From NCBI RefSeq assembly GCF_002934445.1, contig NZ_PTJE01000005.1, positions 1-64,000 of the forward strand: a DNA stretch of 64,000 bases, written 5' to 3'. The DNA comes from Nonlabens xylanidelens. Lineage in GTDB: Bacteria > Bacteroidota > Bacteroidia > Flavobacteriales > Flavobacteriaceae. Of the stretch, positions 1-7,562 are shown in pieces. Below the pieces are notes generated by a model. The model made no database searches, was not told the DNA's origin, and saw only the letters and a program-made list of their open reading frames with translations. Position 1 is the first letter of the stretch, and each line of letters begins with the position of its first letter. The translations under genes and the position numbers were made by a program.

Positions 1-362
1 CTGCTTTAATGTTAGTTGTTTTAACCGATGGATTTGAGCGTTTTAAAAGTGGAAGTGAGCTATGCAGTTATGCTGGATTAACACCTATAATAAGGCAAAG
101 CGGAACGAGCATAAATGGAAGAGCACGTATAAGTAAAATAGGTAACCAGAAGTTAAGAAACCTACTGTTTATGTGCAGTTTTAATGCTTGTAAATACAAC
201 AAAGCATGCAAGGCAATTTACGATCGAATAGTAGCCAAAGGAAAGAGTAAAAAACTAGCTTTAATAGCTGTCTGTAATAAGCTCTTAAAACAGGCTTTTG
301 CTATAGCAAAATCAGGATTAATATATGATGACGGATATAGAAGTGTATTGGTTAGAAATTAA
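1..362 (+). CDS. IS110-family transposase, C-terminal part (5' end outside window)
   Basis: The frame is open to the window edge, so this is the 3' part of a longer gene. The visible 117+ residues match the C-terminal Transposase_20 half of IS110-family (DEDD-type) transposases: LCSYAGLTP, then RQSGTSINGRARISKIGN, then a KLRNLLFMCS-like segment and AKGKSKKLALIAVCNKLL. These elements use a RuvC-like domain plus this serine-containing domain for transposition. The gene runs opposite to all cassette genes. Only 33 nt separate the stop from the inferred element end at 395, so any long non-coding end must lie upstream of the gene. I cannot tell whether the full element is intact. Confidence 0.88.
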   Translation, partial: ALMLVVLTDGFERFKSGSELCSYAGLTPIIRQSGTSINGRARISKIGNQKLRNLLFMCSFNACKYNKACKAIYDRIVAKGKSKKLALIAVCNKLLKQAFAIAKSGLIYDDGYRSVLVRN

Positions 363-395
363 GTGAAATTCGCTTGTTTTTTACCACAGTTCTTT
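1..395 (+). mobile_element. IS110-family element, 3' end abutting a cassette site core
   Basis: The 3' end is placed at 395 because the sequence ending ACAGTTCTTT occurs three times (395, 2527, 13006). Each time it is followed directly by a different cassette beginning GTT. The element is therefore inserted at the recombination-site core of the cassette whose gene is at 410-1345. The left end is outside the window. Known precedent: some IS110/IS1111-family elements specifically target integron attC sites. Confidence 0.75.
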
Positions 396-409
396 GTTGT
401 AAAACGTTT

Positions 410-1345
410 TTATAATTCTATTTTAAACAATCCATAACCTGTAGCAATCCAGGCAATGTTATTTTCAATTGCTATGTCCATAATTGCATTTCCTCTTTGT
501 CGGAAAAATATAGATTGTATTTTGTCGTTTGTAGCAATATTTAATCCATCGTTTGTCGCCATCCAATAATTTCCATTATCATCGATTTCGATATCTCTAA
601 CCATATTATTCGATAAATCAGAATTTTCTTTGTTCACGTGATTCCATTTATCATTTTTTAGGATTGAATATCCTCCAGTTAAATTTCCTCCATAACCAAT
701 GTAAAGTTCGTTGTCATCATATAATCTTAAAGCACGAACATATTGTTGCAATTCAGAATTTTCGGTTGTCAATGATTCCCATTTTGTATTTTTATAAATA
801 AGCAATCCGCTATTATGTCCTACGTAAATTTCTTTGTCGCTTTTAACAGCCAATGCTCTTATGGTAACACTTTTCGGTAGTTTAATTTTTTTCCATTCAA
901 TACCATTGAAAGATGTCAATCCGTTAGAACCTCCAAAATATATTATTCCGTTTTCATCTTCTGTTATATCGATGATTGAAATTTTAGATAATTTGATTTC
1001 GCTTGAAGAATAGGTCGTCCAATCTTTTCCGTCAAATTTTGCTAAACCATTTGGTTGCGAAAATGATACCCAAATATTATCTTTTGAATCGATAAAAATT
1101 GGGGAAATGTATTTTCCTTTGATAACAGAATTATTGGCGTCAAAAGTTGTGAATTTTTCGCCATCAAATTTTATAAGTCCAGATTTCGCACTTCCTAGCC
1201 ATTTATTTCCATCTTTATCAACTGCGATTCCCCAAAAATCATCATCTGTCAATTCAGAGTTTTCTTTTGTAAAATGCTCGATATTTTGTCCAAAACTAAA
1301 TTGGATAAATAGAATTATTAATATGGTCGATAATGTTTTTCTCAT
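410..1345 (-). CDS. Secreted beta-propeller protein (two-component-regulator-propeller type repeats)
   Basis: The protein has 311 residues, with a signal peptide at about 1-20 ending FSFGQ. It then consists of repeated blade motifs such as WGIAVDKDGNKWLGSAKSGL, IWVSFSQPNGLAKFDG, YWMATNDGLN and AWIATGYGLFKI, which are typical of Reg_prop/ligand-type propellers found in Bacteroidota sensors and secreted proteins. No kinase, DNA-binding or sorting domain follows, so it is a stand-alone exported propeller of unknown ligand. It fills one cassette: its stop is 12 nt from the left core and its start about 10 nt from the right core AAC. An IS110 end replaces its left recombination site. Confidence 0.75.
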   Translation of the reverse strand: MRKTLSTILIILFIQFSFGQNIEHFTKENSELTDDDFWGIAVDKDGNKWLGSAKSGLIKFDGEKFTTFDANNSVIKGKYISPIFIDSKDNIWVSFSQPNGLAKFDGKDWTTYSSSEIKLSKISIIDITEDENGIIYFGGSNGLTSFNGIEWKKIKLPKSVTIRALAVKSDKEIYVGHNSGLLIYKNTKWESLTTENSELQQYVRALRLYDDNELYIGYGGNLTGGYSILKNDKWNHVNKENSDLSNNMVRDIEIDDNGNYWMATNDGLNIATNDKIQSIFFRQRGNAIMDIAIENNIAWIATGYGLFKIEL

Positions 1346-1350
1346 ATGTG

Positions 1351-1484
1351 CTACAACGTTGTTGTATATGGTTTGTTGCGTGGTTTAGCACGTAATTTAG
1401 TAAATAAAAACCGAATAGAAAATCCGCGAGGATTTTCGTAATTAGGCTAGAACTAGCAATAAATTATATATGGTGTTGTAAGTA
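1351..1484 (-). other. attC-like recombination site, family A (copy 1)
   Basis: The left core CTACAAC (AAC at 1355-1357) and right core GTTGTAAG (GTT at 1475-1477) enclose imperfect arms, TATATGGTTTGTTGC on the left and GCAATAAATTATATA on the right, with spacers of 7 and 4 nt. The centre carries the hairpin GAAAATCC-GCGA-GGATTTTC. Homologues are at 6387, 7711 and 11695. Confidence 0.72.
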
Positions 1485-1498
1485 GTTTTTTATTCAGT

Positions 1499-1861
1499 TT
1501 ATAATGTATTTGTTATTTCCTTTTCGTAAAATTTTCCTCTATCGTCAGTCGCAATAACTTTTGGTCTTTTTCCATTTTCCCAAATTAGTTCAAATGATTT
1601 TAGAGAGTCAAATTCCACATTTTGTGATTTGAAATGCTCATTTATGTTATCATACTAATACCCAATTGATTTAGTAATTCGGTCAGAAATCATTGTCTTT
1701 GGTTGGAATTTTTTAGTTTTCCAATCAATTTTTATGTCATAATTCTTTCCACTTATTTTATTCAATTCATCAATTACGAAATCAGAATCAACATAATTTT
1801 CATAGCTTAAAAAACTATGTCCAAAATTGTGAATTGCTGAAGGAATATTTTTGTATTTCAC
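1499..1861 (-). pseudogene. Cassette gene of unknown function interrupted by an in-frame TAG
   Basis: The first 68 codons (1861 down to 1658) end in TAG at 1655-1657. The same frame then continues for 51 more sense codons (YDNINEHF through FELIWENGKRPKVIATDDRG to the end) to TAA at 1499. The continuation looks coding and stops just inside the cassette boundary at 1475, so I read this as one gene of about 120 codons broken by a nonsense mutation. Its start overlaps the stop of the barstar-like gene by 4 bases (ATGA), implying translational coupling. The family is not recognised. A sequencing error at 1655-1657 would make it intact. Confidence 0.6.
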
Positions 1862-2322
1862 ACCTCTGATTTTTCCACTATTAAATCTACGAATTCAGCG
1901 TTTCTCAATAAATCTAGAATAAAATCAAAATCATCTTTCCCGAATACTTTTTCCAGTTTTTCAGTTCCGATTATTTCTATAATACAATCTCCTGGAAAAC
2001 CTGGTCCTTCTGCTGTTATAGCGTCATTAAAAGCATCAAGATTTTTTCCAAAATGTTTTACCGATTCAGAGTCTATTTCCGCAACGTATTTATTCCAAAA
2101 ATCTTGTTTAGATTCACAAAATTCTCCGTTTATAAATATTTTTCTCTTGTGTCTCGTTTTTCCATTTTCGTCTGTTACAATACTTACAAAAGTGTCTTTT
2201 CCATAAGCCATTTTATCAAAGACTTTAGAATAGCCAAGATTCAACCATCTTTTATAAATCAATTTTCCATTGAAATATAAGTAAAGTTCATTGTCATTCT
2301 TTATTTCCTTTCGTATTATCAC
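1858..2322 (-). CDS. Barstar-like ribonuclease-inhibitor family protein
   Basis: The protein has 154 residues. From about residue 61 it follows the barstar pattern: a short strand and helix (FINGEFCESKQDFWNKY) leading to FGKNLDAFNDAIT at about 91-103, which corresponds to the family's YYGRNLDALWDCL-like motif. The N-terminal 55 residues are an extra domain of unknown role. Barstar-family proteins bind and block RNase toxins in the cytoplasm. No RNase toxin is encoded nearby, so if active it would be an orphan immunity protein. It is the upstream member of a two-gene cassette with 1499-1861. The assignment rests on motif recognition only. Confidence 0.65.
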   Translation of the reverse strand: MIIRKEIKNDNELYLYFNGKLIYKRWLNLGYSKVFDKMAYGKDTFVSIVTDENGKTRHKRKIFINGEFCESKQDFWNKYVAEIDSESVKHFGKNLDAFNDAITAEGPGFPGDCIIEIIGTEKLEKVFGKDDFDFILDLLRNAEFVDLIVEKSEV

Positions 2323-2335
2323 GGTTTGTTTAAAT

Positions 2336-2396
2336 TACTTACAACGGGCAAAGGTATAAGGCGTGTGAGGCGTTTTACACCTTTGCCTGTTCAGGC
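2336..2396 (-). other. attC-like site, family D, internally deleted short form
   Basis: The core TTACAAC (AAC 2343-2345) is followed by GGGCAAAGGTATAAGGCG and closes with CACCTTTGCC then GTT (2389-2391). Compared with the roughly 235-bp copies at 7325, 9216 and 12635, the middle is missing between two GAGGCGTTTT direct repeats, leaving a short hairpin. Confidence 0.62.
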
Positions 2397-2422
2397 CAAT
2401 TAGTAGTTTGGGAGTCTTAAAA
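2390..2422 (-). repeat. Gene-less cassette, truncated copy
   Basis: The first 33 nt of the repeated gene-less cassette (TTCAGGCCAATTAGTAG through TCTTAAAA) are present, then the sequence switches to the IS110 3' end. The 8-nt TCTTAAAA at the junction is shared by both parents. Confidence 0.7.
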
Positions 2423-2527
2423 CAGGCTTTTGCTATAGCAAAATCAGGATTAATATATGATGACGGATATAGAAGTGTACTTGTTAGAAATTAAGTGAAA
2501 TTTGCTTGTTTTTTACCACAGTTCTTT
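2415..2527 (+). mobile_element. IS110 3'-end remnant (113 nt)
   Basis: This matches 283-395 with a few substitutions. It retains the last codons of the transposase (LKQAFAIAKSG region) and the terminal ACAGTTCTTT, and it abuts GTT at 2528. The upstream part of the element was lost through the TCTTAAAA junction. Confidence 0.8.
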
Positions 2528-2542
2528 GTTGTACAGCGTTTT

Positions 2543-3460
2543 TTATTCAATCGGTATGCAAAAATCAACAATTGCTTTCTTTTGAGGGTGTTCGTTAAGG
2601 TTATTATGATAAATCTCAAAAGGATTTCCTTCGCCTTTTTTATAACCATTTTCGTTCATCCAGATGAATAACCCAGTCCAAGATTTTTCGAATTCGTTTA
2701 GTCCGATTTCAAAACTACCAACAATAAATTTTCCTTCTTTAATTGATGTAAGTCCAATTTCTCCATCAGTTTCAACAGACTGATTTAATAGGATACAAGC
2801 ACTCATTCTTACTTTATTCGCTTCTGTGACTTTAAAACTATCGTGGTAAATCGTAACCATTTTAGTTTGTTCATTCATTAAACCTTTTGGTGTCGTCCAT
2901 TGCATTAATTTTTGGTAAGCATTTCCAAGGTTTTGAGGACCAATACTTGATACATAAGCCAATTCCATTTTTGGCATTTCTTTAATTTCAATTTTTGCAT
3001 TCATTTTTATCCAAATTTTAAGATTATTAATGACGCAAATATATTTGTCATAGTCAGGATACTCTTGACCATTCTTGCTTTCCAATTGACGTATCTTGCT
3101 AAACTTATTTGGATTTTGTTTTCTAAATTCAGTCGGACTTATTCCATAATATTTTTTAAAGGCTCTTGTAAATGAAGAATTATCGTTAAAACCACATTTA
3201 AGAGATATTTCTGAAATTCCAACATTTTTATGGATTAAATCTAATGCTGACTTTTCTATTCTTCGCCTTGTCACATATTCGTTCAAAGTTTCTTCTGTGA
3301 TAAACTTAAATATTCTATGGAAATGGTATGGTGAAAAGAAAGCAATATCAGAAATAGTATTTAATGACAGGTCAGAATCTAAATTTTCGTCAATATATTG
3401 GAAAACTCGATTTATTCTGTTTTGGTAATCTATTTGTATTTCTTTATCTAAAATTTTCAT
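2543..3460 (-). CDS. AraC-family transcriptional regulator with GyrI-like effector-binding domain
   Basis: The protein has 305 residues. Two helix-turn-helix motifs lie at about 15-115 (LSLNTISDIAFFSPYHFHRIF, then ISEISLKCGFNDNSSFTRAF followed by GISPTEFRK, the AraC signature). After a linker, residues about 150-305 form a GyrI-like/SRPBCC-type ligand domain (MNAKIEIKEMPKMELAYVSS, ending in IVDFCIPIE). This is the usual order for the Rob/SoxS-like subgroup, which senses small hydrophobic compounds. Length is normal. It fills a cassette bounded by GTTGTACAGC and GCTGTACAAC. The target genes are unknown, as the neighbours are unrelated cassettes. Confidence 0.88.
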   Translation of the reverse strand: MKILDKEIQIDYQNRINRVFQYIDENLDSDLSLNTISDIAFFSPYHFHRIFKFITEETLNEYVTRRRIEKSALDLIHKNVGISEISLKCGFNDNSSFTRAFKKYYGISPTEFRKQNPNKFSKIRQLESKNGQEYPDYDKYICVINNLKIWIKMNAKIEIKEMPKMELAYVSSIGPQNLGNAYQKLMQWTTPKGLMNEQTKMVTIYHDSFKVTEANKVRMSACILLNQSVETDGEIGLTSIKEGKFIVGSFEIGLNEFEKSWTGLFIWMNENGYKKGEGNPFEIYHNNLNEHPQKKAIVDFCIPIE

Positions 3461-3472
3461 TGGTTGTCAAAT

Positions 3473-3671
3473 GCTGTACAACGGTCTTGTATATGGCTCG
3501 TAGCGTGTAAATTATGAACTTATTTTCGGTTAAGCACGAGCCAAATTTTTAATTTTCTTATTATCTTTTTTTATCAATAAGCCAAATTAAAAAATTTGGC
3601 GGACTAGCAAATATACCTTAACTTTGATTAAGCAACTAACTAGCTATGAGCTATATACGTTGTTGTGGTGC
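3473..3671 (-). other. attC-like site, family B (copy 1)
   Basis: The cores are TGTACAAC (AAC 3480-3482) and GTTGTGGTGC (GTT 3662-3664). The arms TATATGGCTCGTAGC and GCTATGAGCTATATA have 7- and 4-nt spacers. The centre holds the nested inverted repeat GCCAAATTTTTAATTT / AAATTAAAAAATTTGGC. Its left 140 nt are identical to the copy at 5091. Confidence 0.72.
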
Positions 3672-3727
3672 GTTTTTCCTGCGCTTAATTTACGTTTCCG
3701 ATTTTTTAATTTCCGTAATAAGTGCTT

Positions 3728-4270
3728 TTATTTTCTAACTATTTTCCAAACAATAAATCCGACTAATAAAATTCCTAAAATTATTCCGATATATTTAATT
3801 GCATTATTATCGTTCAGATTGTTATTTTGAATTTGGTTTAAATGTTCGTCCACAATGCCTTTTGTTTCCGTAAATGTCTTTTGAAATTCGTATTTTTCTT
3901 TTATAATTTGTTCAGTTTGTGGGTCAAATCCAGTAAATCCGTTTTCGATAAGAACATTTGTAATAGTTTTTATCTCTTTGTTAATTCCGTCATTGCTATT
4001 CGAATCCCAATAAGGTAGAGAAATTGCTATTTGACTATTAAACATCGAAATTTGATAAGTCGGAAAATTCAGTTCAATATAATCCTCAGTTTTGCTTTCA
4101 AAAACTTCAAAACTCAATCCTTTTTCATTTAAGATTGTCTTAATTTCCAGCATTAAATCTTTAGACACAAAGAGTTCGTCTGATTCAGTTGGTTTCGCAG
4201 ATTCCAGAATTGAATTAGCGTTTTCCGCTTTAAGGTCTTTCTTTTTTATGAAATATATATCGTAACTCAC
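3728..4270 (-). CDS. Cassette protein of unknown function with C-terminal membrane anchor
   Basis: The open frame runs up to 4399, but that would place 43 codons inside the neighbouring recombination site. I therefore choose GTG at 4268-4270, 24 nt from the core AAC (4294-4296), giving 180 residues starting (M)SYDIYFIKKKDL. The body is soluble (SDELFVSKDLMLEIKTILNE, IELNFPTYQISMFNSQIAIS). A coiled linker rich in N and E precedes a single transmembrane helix, YIGIILGILLVGFIVWKIV, and a basic tail, predicting an N-in tail-anchored topology. No family recognised. Confidence 0.6.
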   Translation of the reverse strand: MSYDIYFIKKKDLKAENANSILESAKPTESDELFVSKDLMLEIKTILNEKGLSFEVFESKTEDYIELNFPTYQISMFNSQIAISLPYWDSNSNDGINKEIKTITNVLIENGFTGFDPQTEQIIKEKYEFQKTFTETKGIVDEHLNQIQNNNLNDNNAIKYIGIILGILLVGFIVWKIVRK

Positions 4271-4286
4271 AATGTTTGTCTTAAAT

Positions 4287-4483
4287 GCACCACAACGTTC
4301 AGTATAAGGAACGTAGGGCAGATGATAAGCTATACGTTTCGGTTTGGTACTAAGCCAAATATAATATTTTGCTTTTATCTTTTTTATTGAAAATGCCAAA
4401 TTTTATATTTGGCGACTTTGTAAATAAACACAGACCTCTCGGTTTAGCACAAACTCCCTATGTTTTTTATACATTGTTAGCAG
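4287..4483 (-). other. attC-like site, family C (copy 1)
   Basis: The cores are GCACCACAAC (AAC 4294-4296) and GTTAGCAGC (GTT 4476-4478). The outer arms are TATAAGGAACGTAGGG and CCCTATGTTTTTTATA with 6- and 4-nt spacers. The nested central repeat is GCCAAATATAATATTT / AATTTTATATTTGGC. The homologue is at 9603. Confidence 0.7.
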
Positions 4484-5079
4484 CTGTTTTTTAATCGTTT
4501 GTATTCATTTCCGCAACTTTCCTCAAAGTCTTTTAGATTCTCAAAAATATTCAGTCCAGCCATTCCTGTTCCGTGAGGTGCAGTTATTGTTTCGGTTATT
4601 ATATTTCCGTTTTCTAATTCCAAAAAACCTGCAGAATCATAGTCCTCAAACATTATGAAATTCACGATTTTTAGATTCTGAAATTTTTTCATTTCGTTGT
4701 CAATAATCTCTGTCGATTTTGATTTATACTTTTTAGGAATTTCGTTTTTAATTCCGAGTTTATATTTTAGTCGCCCGAATAAAGTTGAGTTTTGATTCCT
4801 TTTAACATCTTCTCTTACGTCTTTCCAAGTTTTGCCCTCTGGAAAATTAAATTCAGTTGATTCAATTCGGATTTTATCACTTGATTTCATTACTAAACTT
4901 TCAGATTTAGCTATCGGTTTAGTCTCAATATTTTCAGATTCGAAATCCCAGGGAATCGAAACTGTTTTTCCATTAGTTAATTCAATAAAAACTTGTCCTT
5001 GGTCAAGTCCGCCAACTTCCATTTTTGACCAAACGAGAATATCTTTAATTCTTTCTCCAAGTAATTCTTTCGTGTTCAT
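4477..5079 (-). CDS. Cassette protein of unknown function
   Basis: The protein has 200 residues and no signal peptide or membrane segment. The N-terminal half carries a small strand-rich domain (GQVFIELTNGKTVSIPWDF); the C-terminal half has FLELENGNIITETITAPHGTGMAG. No family is recognised. Its TAA stop is formed by the site core itself (TAAC on the minus strand, GTTA on the plus strand), so the coding sequence reaches the recombination point exactly. The cassette is bounded by GTTAGCA and TGCTAAC. Confidence 0.68.
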   Translation of the reverse strand: MNTKELLGERIKDILVWSKMEVGGLDQGQVFIELTNGKTVSIPWDFESENIETKPIAKSESLVMKSSDKIRIESTEFNFPEGKTWKDVREDVKRNQNSTLFGRLKYKLGIKNEIPKKYKSKSTEIIDNEMKKFQNLKIVNFIMFEDYDSAGFLELENGNIITETITAPHGTGMAGLNIFENLKDFEESCGNEYKRLKNSC

Positions 5080-5090
5080 TTTTTCAAATT

Positions 5091-5287
5091 GATGCTAACG
5101 GTCTTGTATATGGCTCGTAGCGTGTAAATTATGAACTTATTTTCGGTTAAGCACGAGCCAAATTTTTAATTTTCTTATTATCTTTTTTTATCAATAAGCC
5201 AAATTAAAAAATTTGGCGGACTAGCAAATATACCTTAACTCCGATTAAGCAACTGGCTAGATATGAGTTATATACGTTGTTATACAC
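5091..5287 (-). other. attC-like site, family B (copy 2)
   Basis: The cores are TGCTAAC (AAC 5097-5099) and GTTATACACC (GTT 5279-5281). It is nearly identical to 3473-3671. The visible differences cluster in the last 50 nt, including the right arm. Confidence 0.72.
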
Positions 5288-5306
5288 CGTTTATTTTCGC
5301 AAGATA

Positions 5307-6335
5307 TTATTTAGGAAGAAACCTTTGATGATCATACAATTTCTCCATTCCAATATAATGCTTTATCAGATCAGCTTTTTGATCTTCTGATAAATTTTTA
5401 CCATATTTACTTTCTATAATAATTCTTAATCTTTTTAGTTCGCTGTCCGATAATTTCTCGTAATAAGAAAAAACTTGCTCCTTATTTTCTATTTCATCGA
5501 GATTTACAATTGGTGCAATTTCAAATATCATTTGTTCTTTTTTTTCAGCTTCATAAGTTTTATTTGATTGAGTAAAACTCTTTACATCATTTTCTTTTTG
5601 AGCTGACGGTAATTCAGTTATTTTAATTTTTTGCTTTAATTTATCAGCTTTATAGACCTTTTTAGATTCTAATTGTAGGTTAAGCTTGGTATAATCCATT
5701 CCATAAATCTTTCTTATAATTAAACCAACCAATATTGCTAAAATAGCTCTTAAAATAAAATGCAAAGTGTCATTTTCGATTACGAACATTATGAGAAATT
5801 CAACAATACCGTAAACTATAAAAACAAACCCTAAAATTCTGAATAAAGTTTGCTCAACTACGTCAATCTTTCGAAAATTATTACCTAGCAAAATACAAAA
5901 CAAAATATTGATACCATTTGAAATAAATATTAAAGCAATACTTAAGAATGAGGAAATAGCAAAGGCAGATAAGGTATTAAATCCAACAGGATCCTGAAGT
6001 GAAAAATATAAGTTTACGGATTTATACATCACAATTCCCATCAAAATTGCTGGAATTACTAAAAAAATCATATAAAAATTGATTAATAAATTTGCTTTTT
6101 TATAGTTAATTACATTATTTAAAAAACGTTTAAAAAAAAACATAATTATTATCCATAAGAAACTACTAAATACCGCAAAGCCGTTAGCCGTAAATCCGTG
6201 AAACCAAGTTCCGTCAACGTAAAAGAACTGATTATAAATCGCCATTACGATTAATATTGCGGAATAAAAGAGTGCTATTACTCCAAAAACCTTATAAATT
6301 TTTGGAATAACTATTATTTGCTCGGAACTACTCAT
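5307..6335 (-). CDS. Multi-pass membrane protein of unknown function
   Basis: The protein has 342 residues. About seven hydrophobic helices occupy residues 15-210 (VFGVIALFYSAILIVMAIY, FAVFSSFLWIIIMFFF, LINFYMIFLVIPAILMGIV, ALIFISNGINILFCILLG, FVFIVYGIVEFLIMFV, HFILRAILAILVGLIIRK). A charged cytosolic tail of about 120 residues follows and ends YIGMEKLYDHQRF. The tail contains an acidic/coiled segment, FSYYEKLSDSELKRLRIII. No family recognised. The cassette tags are GTTATACACC and GGTGTATAAC, with a roughly 50-nt leader before the start that could hold a promoter. Confidence 0.68.
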   Translation of the reverse strand: MSSSEQIIVIPKIYKVFGVIALFYSAILIVMAIYNQFFYVDGTWFHGFTANGFAVFSSFLWIIIMFFFKRFLNNVINYKKANLLINFYMIFLVIPAILMGIVMYKSVNLYFSLQDPVGFNTLSAFAISSFLSIALIFISNGINILFCILLGNNFRKIDVVEQTLFRILGFVFIVYGIVEFLIMFVIENDTLHFILRAILAILVGLIIRKIYGMDYTKLNLQLESKKVYKADKLKQKIKITELPSAQKENDVKSFTQSNKTYEAEKKEQMIFEIAPIVNLDEIENKEQVFSYYEKLSDSELKRLRIIIESKYGKNLSEDQKADLIKHYIGMEKLYDHQRFLPK

Positions 6336-6386
6336 ATATAATTTTCTTTAATGATTTGGTTTTAGCCGTAATGTTCTTTTTTAAAT

Positions 6387-6523
6387 GGTGTATAACGATT
6401 TTGTGTATGATTAGTGGCGTGTTTAAGCACCTAATTTAGCAAATAAAAACCGAATAGAAAATCCGCGAGGATTTTCGTAAGTAGGCGAAAACTAGCCATT
6501 AATTATACACGTTGTTGCCATTT
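6387..6523 (-). other. attC-like site, family A (copy 2)
   Basis: The cores are GGTGTATAAC (AAC 6394-6396) and GTTGCCATT (GTT 6514-6516). The arms are TGTATGATTAGTGGC and GCCATTAATTATACA. The centre hairpin GAAAATCC-GCGA-GGATTTTC is identical to copy 1. Confidence 0.72.
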
Positions 6524-6531
6524 CGTTGTTT

Positions 6532-6885
6532 TTATTTTCTTAAATTCAAAAGTCCGATTATAATTAACGGAATGCTGAATGGTATCATAAATGCTAAAAG
6601 TTTTTTGTCGGGAATATAAATCCATAAAAAAGTTGTTGAAATCACAAAAATTATTATTTCTCCATATACATTTTTCAAATCGTATTTTTTGAAAATAGCA
6701 CCAATTAATACAGGGATAATCATTCCTAGAGAAATTCCTGAAATCATCAGTCCAGATAGGAATAGTCCAGTTTCCATTCCGTTCATATAACTCACAAAAA
6801 TAAACAATGGAATAACCCAAAGAAACCAGGAATTAGTTTTTAAAACTGACTTTAGTTTATTCCGATTTATTTCTGCTTTATTCAT
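6532..6885 (-). CDS. Small membrane protein of unknown function
   Basis: The protein has 117 residues with four hydrophobic helices (WFLWVIPLFIFVSYM, GLFLSGLMISGISLGMIIPV, GEIIIFVISTTFLWIYI, LAFMIPFSIPLIIIGLL) and a short basic end, LNLRK. I prefer this frame over an overlapping one at 6503-6820: this one gives regular membrane segments and the other gives an implausible W/C/R-rich peptide. It is one of two genes in a single cassette. Confidence 0.65.
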   Translation of the reverse strand: MNKAEINRNKLKSVLKTNSWFLWVIPLFIFVSYMNGMETGLFLSGLMISGISLGMIIPVLIGAIFKKYDLKNVYGEIIIFVISTTFLWIYIPDKKLLAFMIPFSIPLIIIGLLNLRK

Positions 6886-6987
6886 AATTTTTCAATTCCG
6901 TTCGAGTAAGTATTTCCATAACAGGCTAAATTCAGAATTTGAGTTATAATTCAACTTTTTATTTGTCAAAAATCAGTTATTGAAAGC

Positions 6988-7215
6988 CTATCGATATTGA
7001 TTAAAAATATTTACATTAATATCCATAATCCCGTATTTTTCATTGGTCGAATATTTTTTCGCATCCAAGTCTGTTAATTTGAGATTAGGAATATCATCCG
7101 TGAATTTTTTATTTCCAATTGGGTCGTCAATAAAGTGTGGACACACAATTTTAAAATCACTTGAATTTTTGATTTGTTTTTCTGATTTGAGTTTTAATGC
7201 TTCTTCGAAATTCAT
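6988..7215 (-). CDS. Short cassette protein of unknown function
   Basis: The protein has 75 residues, begins MNFEEALKLKSEKQ and ends IMDINVNIFNQYR. It is soluble and of mixed charge, with no recognised family. It is the upstream gene of a two-gene cassette bounded by GTTGCCATT and AATGGCAAC. About 115 nt of non-coding sequence lies between its start and the right core. Confidence 0.5.
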   Translation of the reverse strand: MNFEEALKLKSEKQIKNSSDFKIVCPHFIDDPIGNKKFTDDIPNLKLTDLDAKKYSTNEKYGIMDINVNIFNQYR

Positions 7216-7324
7216 ATATAATTATTTTAAGCAAAGATAATTAGGGTGTTTCGAAAGAAAAATTCTGTCACAAAAACACAAATCCCATATCCTTTTTTCC
7301 ATTCAGAGTGCGTTCCGCCAATGA

Positions 7325-7562
7325 ATGGCAACGGGCAAAGGTATAAGGCGTGTGAGGCGTTTTGCTTTGTATCCCAATGTTAGAGATGTTAATTTAGGAT
7401 TTTAAAGATAGACTAAATTTGAATTATACAGCCTCACAGGTAGCCTTTAAAACGCCTGATACGCTTTATGCTTTGTTCACGCCAGTTATTTGTGGCAGCA
7501 TGACAAAAGCAAGTATGCACCGGATTTAAGACGAGGCGTTTTACACCTTTGCCCGTTCAGGC
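7325..7562 (-). other. attC-like site, family D (copy 1, full length)
   Basis: The cores are AATGGCAAC (AAC 7330-7332) and GTTCAGG (GTT 7555-7557). The outer arms are GGGCAAAGGTATAAGGCG and CGTTTTACACCTTTGCCC. Inner inverted pieces TTTTGCTTTGTA and GACAAAAGCAAGTA follow, then CAGCCTCACAGGTAGCC. It is the longest site family, with a less regular centre than families A-C. Confidence 0.68.

Noticed and set aside
1107-1388. Plus-strand frame opposite the beta-propeller gene
   Set aside because: It is a shadow of the 410-1345 gene on the other strand and includes site sequence.
6503-6820. Overlapping minus-strand frame of 105 codons in the 6532-6885 cassette
   Set aside because: It gives a W/C/R/N-rich peptide without membrane or domain pattern, and it runs to the very edge of the site. 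The alternative frame gives four regular membrane helices.
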